64,000 nt of DNA, taken from NCBI GenBank assembly GCA_049324575.1, contig JBMONI010000017.1:15753-79752 (forward strand), written 5' to 3'. Each line of letters opens with the position of its first letter. The stretch's first letter is position 1. The stretch is from JBMONI01 sp049324575. Its GTDB lineage: Bacteria > Omnitrophota > Omnitrophia > Omnitrophales > Aquincolibacteriaceae. The notes beneath the pieces were generated by a model. The model saw nothing but the letters and a program-made list of their open reading frames with translations, did not search any database and had not been told where the DNA came from. Made by a program: the position numbers and the translations under genes. Below, one piece after another: positions 27,092 through 33,964 of the stretch.

Positions 27092-27655
27092 CGGAAAAAC
27101 AGAGGGGAGAAGGACGAGGGAAGAAGGACGATGGGAGAAAGGGGAGAGAGGAAAAATGGATGGGAAAAGCAAAATCATACGGACTGTAAAAGATCTCGAA
27201 GTTTACCAACTCTCATTTGATTCAGCGATGGAAATATTTGAGATTTCAAAAAAATTTCCCAAAGAAGAACGCTATTCATTAACAGATCAAATTCGAAGAT
27301 CTTCGAGGTCTATTTGCGCAAGCATTTCGGAAGCATGGAGAAAACGAAAATATCAAAATTATTTTGTCCATAAGCTTGCTGAGGCTGGACAAGAAGCGGC
27401 CGAAACACAAACCTGGTTGGAATTCGCTTTAGCTTGTTGTTATATTGAAAATCGCACTTATGGCGCCTTGAATGAGAAGTATGAGCATATCTTTGCGATG
27501 TTAACGGCTATGGAGCGGAAAGCAGATAGTTTTTGCAAGTAATAGATAGCTCTTCGATTGGGTCCAATTATTTTCTTTCTTATTTTCGTCCTTCGTCTTT
27601 CCTCCTTCGTTTCTTGCCTTTCGTCCTTCTTTACTTTAGTCTTCTCTCTGTCCTA
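27092..27655. mobile_element. intact IVP-type element: GA-rich arm, four-helix-bundle gene, CT-rich arm
   Basis: A purine-rich arm of GGGAGAAGGACGA-like units (27092-27155) starts right after the giant gene stop. A pyrimidine-rich arm of TTCGTCCTTCGTCTTTCC-like units (about 27575-27652) ends at the cysE -10 box. The arms are imperfect inverted complements (GAGGGAAGAAGGACGA against TCGTCCTTCGTCTTTCCTC). Between them is an intact four-helix-bundle gene. The AT-rich body contrasts with the GC-rich neighbours. 23S rRNA intervening sequences have the same layout of inverted arms around this gene family. Confidence 0.6.
27156..27542 (+). CDS. four-helix-bundle protein, 23S rRNA IVS (S23/IVP) family
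   Basis: The 128-residue product has the family hallmarks: KDLEVYQLSFDSAMEIFEIS at the start, FPKEERYSLTDQIRRSSRSI with SICASISEAWRKR, then KLAEAGQEAAETQTWLEFAL. These form the amphipathic helices of the S23/IVP (TIGR02436-like) family. Members are encoded inside 23S rRNA intervening sequences of several bacteria, and relatives act as accessory proteins of diversity-generating retroelements. Their biochemical function is not settled. I start at the ATG at 27156, preceded by GGGGAGAGAGG. No reverse transcriptase or variable repeat is in the window. The AT-rich codon use differs from the neighbours and suggests transfer. Confidence 0.85.
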   Translation: MDGKSKIIRTVKDLEVYQLSFDSAMEIFEISKKFPKEERYSLTDQIRRSSRSICASISEAWRKRKYQNYFVHKLAEAGQEAAETQTWLEFALACCYIENRTYGALNEKYEHIFAMLTAMERKADSFCK

Positions 27656-27659
27656 TAAT
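27631..27659 (+). promoter_or_regulatory. cysE promoter, probably leaderless
   Basis: A perfect TATAAT at 27654-27659 ends seven bases before the cysE ATG at 27667. TTACTT (27631-27636) lies 17 bases upstream as a weak -35. The promoter is embedded in the CT-rich arm of the preceding element. Confidence 0.5.
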
Positions 27660-27666
27660 CCCTCCC

Positions 27667-28332
27667 ATGAACCCTTTCTACGTAATCGATCGGGATTTCA
27701 AGGCTTGCTTTGAACGGGACCCGGCCGCGCGCACGCCGCTCGGGTTCCTCGAGGTCATTTTCCTTTACTCGGGTTTTCATGCCGTATTGTTTCACCGGAT
27801 CGCCCATTTTCTGCACCGGCTCCATATCCCGTTCATTCCGAGGTTCCTTTCGCAGCTGGCGCGTTTTTTTACGCAGATCGAGATCCATCCCGGTGCAAAG
27901 TTGGGGCCCGGGTTCTTCATTGATCACGGAAGCGGAGTGGTGATTGGAGAAACGACGGAAGCGGGACGCGATGTTACGCTGTATCAGGGCGTGACGTTGG
28001 GCGGAACAGGCCTCGGGCGGGAAAAGAGGCATCCGACGCTGGGGGACTATGTTGTTGTGGGGACGGGGGCCAAGGTGCTCGGGAATATCAAGATCGGGAA
28101 TCATGTGAAGATCGGGGCGGGCTCGGTCGTGATCCATTCGGTCCCGGATTATTGCACGGTGGTCGGTGTGCCGGCCGAGATCGTGAAGAAGAGGACGCCG
28201 GAGGGCAAGGACCTTCCTCTGGATCACGGAGATCTTCCGGATCCTGTCCATGAGCTCAAGAACCGCGTGCGCTCTCTTCAGAAAGAGCTTGAGCGGCTCG
28301 ACGAGCTCATCAGGAAATATCATAAAGAGTGA
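27667..28332 (+). CDS. cysE: serine O-acetyltransferase
   Basis: The 221-residue protein transfers acetyl from acetyl-CoA to L-serine, giving O-acetylserine for cysteine synthesis in the cytoplasm. A helical N-terminal domain (about 1-70) is followed by a left-handed beta-helix with hexapeptide repeats: IHPGAKLGPGFFIDHGSGVV, IGETTEAGRDVTLYQGVTLG, then LGDYVVVGTGAKVLGNIKIG and VKIGAGSVV. DHGSGVVIGET carries the catalytic Asp-His region. The C terminus after about 180 is a charged helix. No cysteine synthase gene is nearby. The ATG at 27667 fits the leaderless promoter just upstream; there is no ribosome binding site. Confidence 0.93.
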   Translation: MNPFYVIDRDFKACFERDPAARTPLGFLEVIFLYSGFHAVLFHRIAHFLHRLHIPFIPRFLSQLARFFTQIEIHPGAKLGPGFFIDHGSGVVIGETTEAGRDVTLYQGVTLGGTGLGREKRHPTLGDYVVVGTGAKVLGNIKIGNHVKIGAGSVVIHSVPDYCTVVGVPAEIVKKRTPEGKDLPLDHGDLPDPVHELKNRVRSLQKELERLDELIRKYHKE

Positions 28333-28566
28333 TAAGGGATCATCAGAAGAAGCAGAGATGCGAAGAGGCAAAGAAAAGGAAGAAGGATGAGAGAAAAACG
28401 GAAAAGAAGTTGTAGCTCAGAGGAACGAAGAGATAAAACTTGGAAAGTAAAAAGTGGGAGGATAAAAAAATTGATCGATGAGACTATAACGGTTCTTTTA
28501 TTATGATCATTACTTCATTGATTTTTTCTCTGCTTCTTGCCTCTTGCCTCTTTGGTCCTTCGCTCT
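28333..28566. repeat. gene-less element of the GA/CT-arm family
   Basis: The whole gap between cysE and the RNase H gene is repeat-derived. The purine arm (about 28345-28400) has GAAGAAGCAGAGATGCGAAG and similar units. The pyrimidine arm (about 28518-28566) has CTCTGCTTCTTGCCTCTTGC and stops at the next ATG. CTCTGCTTCT in the right arm is the exact complement of AGAAGCAGAG in the left. The middle is AT-rich without a reading frame that I can relate to the four-helix-bundle gene. Confidence 0.55.
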
Positions 28567-28983
28567 ATGACTAAGATTCTTCACGTTTATTCCGACGGCG
28601 GCGCGCGCGGGAATCCCGGCCCTGCGGCGATCGGCGTTCTTGTCTGCGACGCTAAGGATGAGGAGCTGCGGGATTTCCAGGAAACGATCGGCGATGCGAC
28701 CAACAACGTGGCGGAGTACCGGGGCGTGATCAAGGGTCTGGAACTTGCGGCCGCGCTTGGCGGCCAGGAGATCCGCTACTTTCTCGACAGCCAGCTGGTG
28801 GCGTGCCAGCTTTCGGGCGACTACAAGGTCAAGACCGATCACATCCGCGAGCTTTTCCTTCAGGTCAAAGAAAAAGAAAAGCATTTTCGCAAGGTCACCT
28901 ACAAGCATTTGCCGCGCGAGCACGAAAAGATCCGCCACGTCGACAAACTCGTCAACCGCGCCCTCAACCTCGCAGGGTTTTAA
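28567..28983 (+). CDS. ribonuclease HI family protein
   Basis: The 138-residue protein has the four acidic residues of RNase H in order: Asp in VYSDGGARGNPGPA near residue 9, Glu in NNVAEYRGVIKGLE, Asp in YFLDSQLVACQL, and the final HEKIRHVDKLVNRAL with its Asp. It would cleave the RNA strand of RNA-DNA hybrids. The compact form without the basic handle resembles the archaeal-type and Bacillus YpdQ-like branch rather than E. coli RnhA. I start at the ATG at 28567, which directly follows the CT-rich repeat arm. A GTG or upstream start would translate the repeat. Confidence 0.88.
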   Translation: MTKILHVYSDGGARGNPGPAAIGVLVCDAKDEELRDFQETIGDATNNVAEYRGVIKGLELAAALGGQEIRYFLDSQLVACQLSGDYKVKTDHIRELFLQVKEKEKHFRKVTYKHLPREHEKIRHVDKLVNRALNLAGF

Positions 28984-29085
28984 AAACGAACAAAACGAAG
29001 AAGATCTTTCGGGGTTGCAAGGATCGAACGACAGGCCTGTGGATATCTGGAAAAGAAGTTTATTATTAGCGGCTACAACTTCCAG

Positions 29086-29145
29086 CGCAGGGCACCCTTA
29101 AGGGTGCCCTGCGTAAATGGGTCCTATTTAAGGACGCCCTAAGTC
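29086..29145. repeat. CTTAAG-centred palindrome cluster
   Basis: A perfect 28-base palindrome at 29086-29113 has the half-site CGCAGGGCACCCTT. A second imperfect one at 29119-29139 has GGGTCCT facing AGGA and CCC around ATTTA. A related copy is at 37072-37099. The region lies between the RNase H gene and the TauE-like gene and could also serve as a Rho-independent hairpin, though no T-run follows. Confidence 0.65.
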
Positions 29146-29221
29146 AAGGGACCCTGTTGGAGGGTGCTTTGCAAAAAAATCTCCTCAACATAAACCGGCA
29201 TAGATCTATAAGGAGAGTTTC

Positions 29222-29575
29222 ATGAGTCTACTCGTTCTTGGTTTCATCGGCATTCTTGGCGGGGTGGCGGCGGGGCTTTTCGGAATTGGGGGCGGGGCGA
29301 TTTTTGCGCCGCTTTTGATTCTGCTACGGGGATTTGACCCGCACCTAGCGATCGGAACTTCGATCGCGGTCGTGATTCCGACTTCGCTGATCGCCACGAT
29401 CCGTCATCAGCAGGGCGGCATGGTCGATTGGAAGACCATGATCCTGCTTGTGATCTTTTCCATGCTCGGGGCCTGGCTCGGAGCGGGGCTTTCATTGAAA
29501 CTAGATGTCATCCTTCTGAAGAAGCTATTCGCCGTCTTTTTAGTGGCCGTTTCCGTTAAACTCTTTTTCTTCTAG
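29222..29575 (+). CDS. TauE/SafE family membrane protein, half-length
   Basis: The 117-residue protein has about four membrane helices and the family signature GILGGVAAGLFGIGGGAIFAP in the first one, then HLAIGTSIAVVIPTSL and MILLVIFSMLGAWLGA. TauE/SafE proteins are proposed anion exporters (sulfite, sulfonates) and are normally about 250 residues with two such repeats. Here only one is present, ending in LFFF and a stop. Half-size members that probably dimerise occur in the family, so this may be complete. GGAGAG eight bases upstream supports the ATG at 29222. Confidence 0.8.
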   Translation: MSLLVLGFIGILGGVAAGLFGIGGGAIFAPLLILLRGFDPHLAIGTSIAVVIPTSLIATIRHQQGGMVDWKTMILLVIFSMLGAWLGAGLSLKLDVILLKKLFAVFLVAVSVKLFFF

Positions 29576-29621
29576 ACGCTTGCGCTGCCTTCTGACACCA
29601 TAGAGCGGTGGTTTGCTCCGC

Positions 29622-29649
29622 TTTGAAGGCGGGACAAGAGTGCTATAAT
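29622..29649 (+). promoter_or_regulatory. pepA promoter
   Basis: Extended -10 TGCTATAAT (hexamer 29644-29649) with TTTGAA (29622-29627) 16 bases upstream. The leader of about 28 bases contains AAAGGAGA before the ATG at 29684. Confidence 0.55.
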
Positions 29650-29683
29650 ACGAAGTCCTAATTTAAAAAAGGAGATCCTTGCC

Positions 29684-31186
29684 ATGGCGATCCAGATCCT
29701 TTCCCTGTCCGAGGCAAAAAAGCCCGCGGATATTCTCTTTGCGGGATGTTTTCAGAAAGAAAAACCGGCCAAAACTCTTGCGGCCGCCGAGCCTGTTTTC
29801 TCGAAAGCCGTCCTCGGCGCTATCGAAAGCGGGCGGTTTGCGGGAAAGGCGGACGAGATCTTTCGTTCCTATGGTCCGGGGGCCAAGGCCTCTGAGCTTG
29901 TTCTGCTTGGACTGGGCGAGAAGGCCAAATACAAAGTCGAAAATTCCCGTAGGATCGGGGCGCGCATGATCGAGATCGCCCGGGCGGCTAAGGCGAAAAG
30001 GATCGCGGTTCTTCTTGAGACTTTCTGTGCCGGCTCGGTCTCTGTCCAGGACGCTGCAGGCGCTCTTGCTGAGATGCAAGTCCTCGGTTTTTACGATTTC
30101 GACCGTTATAAATCCAAAGCGAAGGATGAGGATCCGAAGCCTCGGGAGGTCGACGTCGAACTTCTCATCGAGAAAAAGGCCGTTTCGGCCGCGGTCCAGA
30201 AAAAAGCGGATTGGGCGCAGATCGTCGCCAAGGGCGTTGTCCGCGCGCGCGATCTGATCAACGAACCCGGCAATGTCATGAATCCTCCGAGGCTGGCCGA
30301 GGAAGCGCGCAAACTCGCGGCCGAGAAAAAGATTTCCTGCAAAATTCTCGGGCTTGCGGAGCTCAAAGCGCTCAAGATGCAGGGGATCCTTGCGGTGAAT
30401 CAGGGGAGCGTCACGCCTCCGGCGTTGATCGTTCTCGAGTACGGAAAAAAATATCAAAACAAAGGGACGGTCTGTCTGGTCGGCAAAGGCGTAACGTTCG
30501 ATACGGGCGGGATCTCGATCAAACCGGCGAAGGATATGGAAAAAATGAAATACGACATGGCCGGCGCGGCGGCGGTGATCGCCTTCATGGGCGTCGCGGC
30601 GGACCTCAAAATCCCGGTCCACATCGTTGCTCTTGCGCCCGCGGTCGAGAATAATGTCGCAGAAAATCCGCAACGGCCGGGCGATATCATCCGGCTGTAT
30701 AACGGAAAAACGGTCGAGGTGATCAATACCGATGCCGAGGGACGTCTTATCCTGGCGGATGCGCTGGCCTATGCCGGCAAGTTCGGGCCGAAGGCCATGA
30801 TCGATCTTGCGACACTCACGGGCATGTGCGCCTATACGTTCGGGGATAAGGCTATCGGTCTTTTGGGCAATGATGAAAAACTGCTGGGACGGGTCAAAAA
30901 GGCGGGCCTGGAGGCGGGGGAAAAGTGCTGGGAGCTTCCGCTCTGGGATGAGTATGCCGAGCTGATCAAAGGGCATCATTCCGACCTTCTGAACAGCGGC
31001 GGGTCTTTCGCCGGGACCATCACAGCGGCGAAATTCCTGCAGGAATTTGTGCCCGCAAAGACGCCGTGGGCGCATTTGGATATTGCCGGCGTGGCCTGGA
31101 CCGATAGCAAGCGGTTCGATTGTCCGAAAGGGGCGACCGGGGCCGGCGTCAGGCTTCTCGTGGCGCTTTTTTCTGACTGGAAATAA
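29684..31186 (+). CDS. pepA: leucyl aminopeptidase (M17)
   Basis: The 500-residue protein is full length for the M17 family, which removes N-terminal residues from peptides with two metal ions in the cytoplasm. The N-terminal alpha/beta domain ends near residue 165. The catalytic domain has LVGKGVTFDTGGISIKPAKD with the metal-binding Lys and Asp, MKYDMAGAAAVIAFM, and the signature NTDAEGRLILADAL near 345. LPLWDEYAELIKGHHSDLLN lies near the C terminus. AAAGGAGATCC upstream fixes the ATG at 29684. The gene appears to be monocistronic with its own promoter. Confidence 0.95.
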   Translation: MAIQILSLSEAKKPADILFAGCFQKEKPAKTLAAAEPVFSKAVLGAIESGRFAGKADEIFRSYGPGAKASELVLLGLGEKAKYKVENSRRIGARMIEIARAAKAKRIAVLLETFCAGSVSVQDAAGALAEMQVLGFYDFDRYKSKAKDEDPKPREVDVELLIEKKAVSAAVQKKADWAQIVAKGVVRARDLINEPGNVMNPPRLAEEARKLAAEKKISCKILGLAELKALKMQGILAVNQGSVTPPALIVLEYGKKYQNKGTVCLVGKGVTFDTGGISIKPAKDMEKMKYDMAGAAAVIAFMGVAADLKIPVHIVALAPAVENNVAENPQRPGDIIRLYNGKTVEVINTDAEGRLILADALAYAGKFGPKAMIDLATLTGMCAYTFGDKAIGLLGNDEKLLGRVKKAGLEAGEKCWELPLWDEYAELIKGHHSDLLNSGGSFAGTITAAKFLQEFVPAKTPWAHLDIAGVAWTDSKRFDCPKGATGAGVRLLVALFSDWK

Positions 31187-31360
31187 CGTCTTTTCCTTAC
31201 AAAAGCCGGAAGATTGCGGGCCGAGGCACGAGGGCGGCCGTAAAATCCAGTTGAAAAAAATTTCGCGATGAATCAAAATAACATCCGAAATACGGATTAA
31301 GTAATTTCTTTTTGCAATGCCGGAATAACCTGCGCACCTAATTGCTCGAGGAGGTTCACC

Positions 31361-31810
31361 ATGAGCAAAAAAACAACAGCTCTCGCACTTGCCCTTTTGA
31401 TGGTTTTTTCCTTTTCAACGCCTTCGGTCATGGCGGCAGGCCTTAAAGAAGCCGGCGCCTCGCTCCTTTTGCCGACGACTGGTCAAGCGATGAATGATCA
31501 GCTGGGCCGCGGCAAGACCAAGATCATGGCCGCTGTCGAGGTTGCGAGCATTACGACCCTTGCTATCTTAGGCGGCGTGGTGGGCGGCGGTGTCACTTGG
31601 GTCGCCCTTGGCCCGTTGATCGCCAATCACGTCTGGAGCTCGACCGATGCTTATGTCAATGCTCGCAATAAAACGAATCCGTTGATCCAGGAACAGATGA
31701 CCGAGGCGCAGAGGACGCTTGAGTTCTCGCGTCAGCGCCGGTATGACCGGGAAGAGACAGCGCGTTCCGGTATCCGCGAGCGGATCCTGGCTGCGGGAGA
31801 GCAGGCGTAG
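31361..31810 (+). CDS. small exported protein with glycine-rich hydrophobic segment
   Basis: I do not recognise the family. The first 25 residues form a signal peptide (MSKKTTALALALLMVFSFS, cleavage likely after SVMA). The mature part is about 125 residues. Residues about 60-85 (ASITTLAILGGVVGGGVTWV) are a hydrophobic, glycine-zipper-like helix. The C-terminal half is charged and helical (TEAQRTLEFSRQRRYDREET). An unusually strong ribosome binding site, GAGGAGGTT, sits seven bases before the ATG, and a strong terminator follows, so it may be a well-expressed single gene. A short inverted repeat ATCCGAAATACGGAT lies upstream near 31283. An envelope location is inferred only from the signal peptide. 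Confidence 0.75.
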   Translation: MSKKTTALALALLMVFSFSTPSVMAAGLKEAGASLLLPTTGQAMNDQLGRGKTKIMAAVEVASITTLAILGGVVGGGVTWVALGPLIANHVWSSTDAYVNARNKTNPLIQEQMTEAQRTLEFSRQRRYDREETARSGIRERILAAGEQA

Positions 31811-31839
31811 TCGCCGCTCTTATTCATCTTCTAGAGACC

Positions 31840-31870
31840 AAGGCCTAATGGACTTCCATTAGGCCTTTTT
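31840..31870 (+). terminator. Rho-independent terminator after the small exported protein
   Basis: A perfect 12-base stem (AAGGCCTAATGG, loop ACTT, CCATTAGGCCTT) is followed by a T-run. It separates the small exported protein gene from trmJ. Confidence 0.92.
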
Positions 31871-31894
31871 CTTTAAAACCCACTCGAGGTTTCG

Positions 31895-32689
31895 ATGTCT
31901 CCAACGATAGCGATCCTTTTGGTCGATCCCGAAAATCCCGACAACATTGGAGCGGTCGCCCGGGCGATGAAAAATATGGGGTTGCGTGATCTGCGGCTTG
32001 TGAGACCGCCGGCCCATTGGGATGAATCCGGGAAGAAGATGGCGATGAGCGCGGCTGATGTGCTCGACACTGCGGCTGAATTCCAGACGGTTCAAGAGGC
32101 GATCGCCGATCTTCAGTTTGTTGTTGCCACGACACGCCGCACAGGGCCCAAGCGCGGGCCTTTTATGCCTTTCGAGGAAGTCCTCCGAAAGATCCAGGTC
32201 CGGCGGAAAACGAGGAGCATTGGATTGATGTTCGGCCGGGAGTCAAAAGGCCTCGACAATGATTCCCTCCGGCAGTGCGACGCGGTGACGACTATCCCGG
32301 TTTCCCCGGCTTATCCTTCGATCAATTTGGCGCAGGCCGTGATGATCTTTGCCTTCGCGCTTTTCGACAAAAACATCCGCCTGCCGCGCCCCGCGCCGAA
32401 AAGGGGGCATTTCCCTTCGCCGGATGCGCCGGACTGCCGGGACCTGCGCTTTGTCTCACGGGCCGAGATCGAAGAGGCGCTCGATGCTTTCGCCGAAGCG
32501 CTCCGACGGCTTGATTACGGGCATCAGGGGGACAAGCTTGAAAGGATCCGGGCCACTTTGCATGGGCTCATCAAGCGTAGCGGACTTCTTTTGAGCGAGG
32601 CACAGATGATCAAGGGCCTTGCTCGGCGTATCCGGGAGAAAATCCCTGGCGGATCTTTGACCGCGCAGGCAAAAAGGCCGGCACAATAG
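31895..32689 (+). CDS. trmJ: tRNA 2'-O-ribose methyltransferase, TrmJ/LasT type
   Basis: The 264-residue SPOUT (SpoU) protein would methylate the ribose at position 32 of tRNA using SAM. Motif 1 is DPENPDNIGAVARAMKNMG, with the conserved Asn and Arg. Motif 2 is IGLMFGRESKGLDND, and motif 3 is YPSINLAQAVMIFAF; together they form the trefoil knot. The C-terminal 90 residues are helical, as in TrmJ, and contain RIRATLHGLIKRSGLL. It ends just before the pyrE promoter, and the stop lies within 30 bases of the -35. Confidence 0.9.
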   Translation: MSPTIAILLVDPENPDNIGAVARAMKNMGLRDLRLVRPPAHWDESGKKMAMSAADVLDTAAEFQTVQEAIADLQFVVATTRRTGPKRGPFMPFEEVLRKIQVRRKTRSIGLMFGRESKGLDNDSLRQCDAVTTIPVSPAYPSINLAQAVMIFAFALFDKNIRLPRPAPKRGHFPSPDAPDCRDLRFVSRAEIEEALDAFAEALRRLDYGHQGDKLERIRATLHGLIKRSGLLLSEAQMIKGLARRIREKIPGGSLTAQAKRPAQ

Positions 32690-32693
32690 TTGT

Positions 32694-32721
32694 TTGTCTT
32701 TTGAGACGGATTTTGTACAAT
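32694..32721 (+). promoter_or_regulatory. pyrE promoter
   Basis: TTGTCT (32694-32699), a 16-base spacer and TACAAT (32716-32721). The ribosome binding site AAGGAG lies before the ATG at 32750. Confidence 0.5.
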
Positions 32722-32749
32722 AAACACTACCCCAAGGAGTCAAGCGGCC

Positions 32750-33298
32750 ATGGAAGAAACTAAATTCAAAGAAGATCTGATGATCCTTCTCAAGGAAAAA
32801 GCGATCCAGAAGGGGGATTTCACGCTTGCGTCCGGGAAAAAAGCCGGATTCTATATCGACGGGAAACAAGTTACCCTGGATCCCCAGGGGCTTTTCCTTA
32901 CGGCCAAACTCATCCATGCCATGATCCATGGGATCCAAGCCGATGCGATCGGGGGGCCCACCCTGGGAGCCGATCCCATGGCAGCCGCGGTCGCTCTTTT
33001 GAGCTCGCATTCGGGCCATCCCATCAAGGCTTTTATTGTCCGCAAAGAGGAAAAGGCCCATGGTCTCCAAAAAATGATCGAAGGACCCGCGCTTCAGGAA
33101 GGAGACAAAGTCGTGATGGTCGAGGATGTTATCACGACGGGCGAAAGTGTTCTCAAGGCGATTAAAGCCGTTGAGAAGTTGAAAGCCAAGGTCGTCAAGG
33201 TCATCTGTCTCGTCGATCGCAATCAGGGCGCCGCCGAGACCTTGGCCGCCTATAATTTTTCTCCTATCTTTGAGCTTAAGGAATTAGGCCTTTCCTAA
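32750..33298 (+). CDS. pyrE: orotate phosphoribosyltransferase
   Basis: The 182-residue protein joins orotate to PRPP to give orotidine 5'-phosphate in pyrimidine synthesis. FTLASGKKAGFYIDGKQVTL is the orotate-binding start, AIGGPTLGADPMAAAV the second loop, and VVMVEDVITTGESVLKAI the PRPP-binding motif with its two acidic residues. Between them, VRKEEKAHGLQKMIEG is the flexible catalytic loop with its Lys. Length and order are those of short PyrE proteins. No other pyrimidine gene is in the window. Confidence 0.95.
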   Translation: MEETKFKEDLMILLKEKAIQKGDFTLASGKKAGFYIDGKQVTLDPQGLFLTAKLIHAMIHGIQADAIGGPTLGADPMAAAVALLSSHSGHPIKAFIVRKEEKAHGLQKMIEGPALQEGDKVVMVEDVITTGESVLKAIKAVEKLKAKVVKVICLVDRNQGAAETLAAYNFSPIFELKELGLS

Positions 33299-33540
33299 TC
33301 GCCTCGCAGAGTCTTTTCCGCCGCAATCGTCAAACTCCTGTTTTTTCATGTCCAAATGTTAAGGGATGATGGCGTATGCTTTAAGCTGATCCACAAAAAG
33401 AGTTGAAAGCGAGATTTCCGTAAAACATCGATTCAAAGCAATTTTCAGCCCTGCCTAGCAAAAAGACTTAATATTGTCATAACTTATAGCCAGCAAAGGA
33501 CTTAAAATAGATAGAAATTTATAATAAATCGTATCATTAC
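33299..33540. other. AT-rich intergenic region between pyrE and the HTH gene
   Basis: About 240 bases without a supported gene, and distinctly AT-rich from about 33440 on. Two short direct repeats of the form AAGACTTAAT/AAGGACTTAA are visible near 33463 and 33496. I see no RNA gene or terminator that I can support; it may hold further binding sites for the adjacent regulator. Confidence 0.4.
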
Positions 33541-33593
33541 TTGACTTATTCTAAAAATTGTGTATATTCCGTATTAAGAATGCGATACGGAAT
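33541..33593 (+). promoter_or_regulatory. promoter with overlapping nine-base inverted repeat (probable operator)
   Basis: TTGACT (33541-33546), a 16-base spacer and TATATT (33563-33568). A perfect inverted repeat, ATTCCGTAT at 33566-33574 and ATACGGAAT at 33585-33593, overlaps the -10 and the start point. The position is typical of an autoregulatory operator for the HTH gene downstream. Confidence 0.65.
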
Positions 33594-33643
33594 GATAAAA
33601 AATTAAAAGGAGATAGGTGGTCAATATGCAGGAGGATGGAAAT

Positions 33644-33862
33644 ATGGAGCAGAGGGTGGATCCGAGGCTGAATCCTAATCAGCCGAGGAGAGAAAGAACG
33701 CAAATTATGACGCCTAAGGAGGCTGCCAAGTATCTTGGTTTTCACCTGGTTACGGTTTACAGGCTCCTTAAGAAGAAAGAGATTCCGGCGACCAAGATCG
33801 GCGGGCAATGGCGTTTTAAGAAAGACGTTCTGGATGCCTGGCTTACCGAGCGGATGAAATAA
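33644..33862 (+). CDS. small DNA-binding protein, excisionase/MerR-type helix-turn-helix
   Basis: The core ITPKEAAKYLGFHLVTVYRL-type sequence (here beginning IMTPKEAAKYLGF) followed by KKKEIPATKIGGQWRFKKD is the HTH_17 winged helix of excisionase-like proteins; the GQWRF turn is diagnostic. Such proteins are regulators or recombination directionality factors. No integrase is adjacent, so a regulator is more likely. I chose the ATG at 33644 because AGGAGG lies eight bases upstream, giving 72 residues. ATG 33626 and GTG 33617 in the same frame also have possible ribosome binding sites. A promoter with an inverted repeat over the -10 suggests autoregulation. Confidence 0.85.
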   Translation: MEQRVDPRLNPNQPRRERTQIMTPKEAAKYLGFHLVTVYRLLKKKEIPATKIGGQWRFKKDVLDAWLTERMK

Positions 33863-33922
33863 AAACGCGTTTTATTTCCCTTCCCGGTATAGCCTTTTCG
33901 TCCTTCGGAGTATGACCTGAGC

Positions 33923-33964
33923 GTCTCACGAGTCGGTTTTTGCCGGCTCGTGAGACTTTTTTTT
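33923..33964. terminator. terminator hairpin shared by the HTH gene and the mutY 3' end
   Basis: GTCTCACGAG (33923-33932) pairs with CTCGTGAGAC (33947-33956), extended by CGG/CCG, and an eight-base T-run follows on the + strand. The same bases encode the last residues of MutY on the - strand (SHEPAKTDS and stop), so the terminator is also coding sequence. Confidence 0.85.

Noticed and set aside
1640..27091. The giant ORF as a PKS/NRPS, adhesin or assembly artefact
   Set aside because: No ketosynthase, condensation, adenylation or carrier motifs and no tandem adhesin repeats are present. An artefact would not leave 25 kb free of stops with domain borders marked by one motif in the same frame.
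27092..27660. The four-helix-bundle gene as part of a diversity-generating retroelement
   Set aside because: No reverse transcriptase, template repeat or variable repeat is visible anywhere in the window.
28333..28566. A CRISPR array or tandem-repeat array in the GA/CT-rich gaps
   Set aside because: Units are irregular and unspaced, with no constant repeat/spacer periodicity and no cas genes.
31361..31810. LPTTG in the small exported protein as a sortase (LPxTG) signal
   Set aside because: It lies near the N terminus of the mature protein, with no following hydrophobic helix plus basic tail at the C terminus. The organism also looks Gram-negative.
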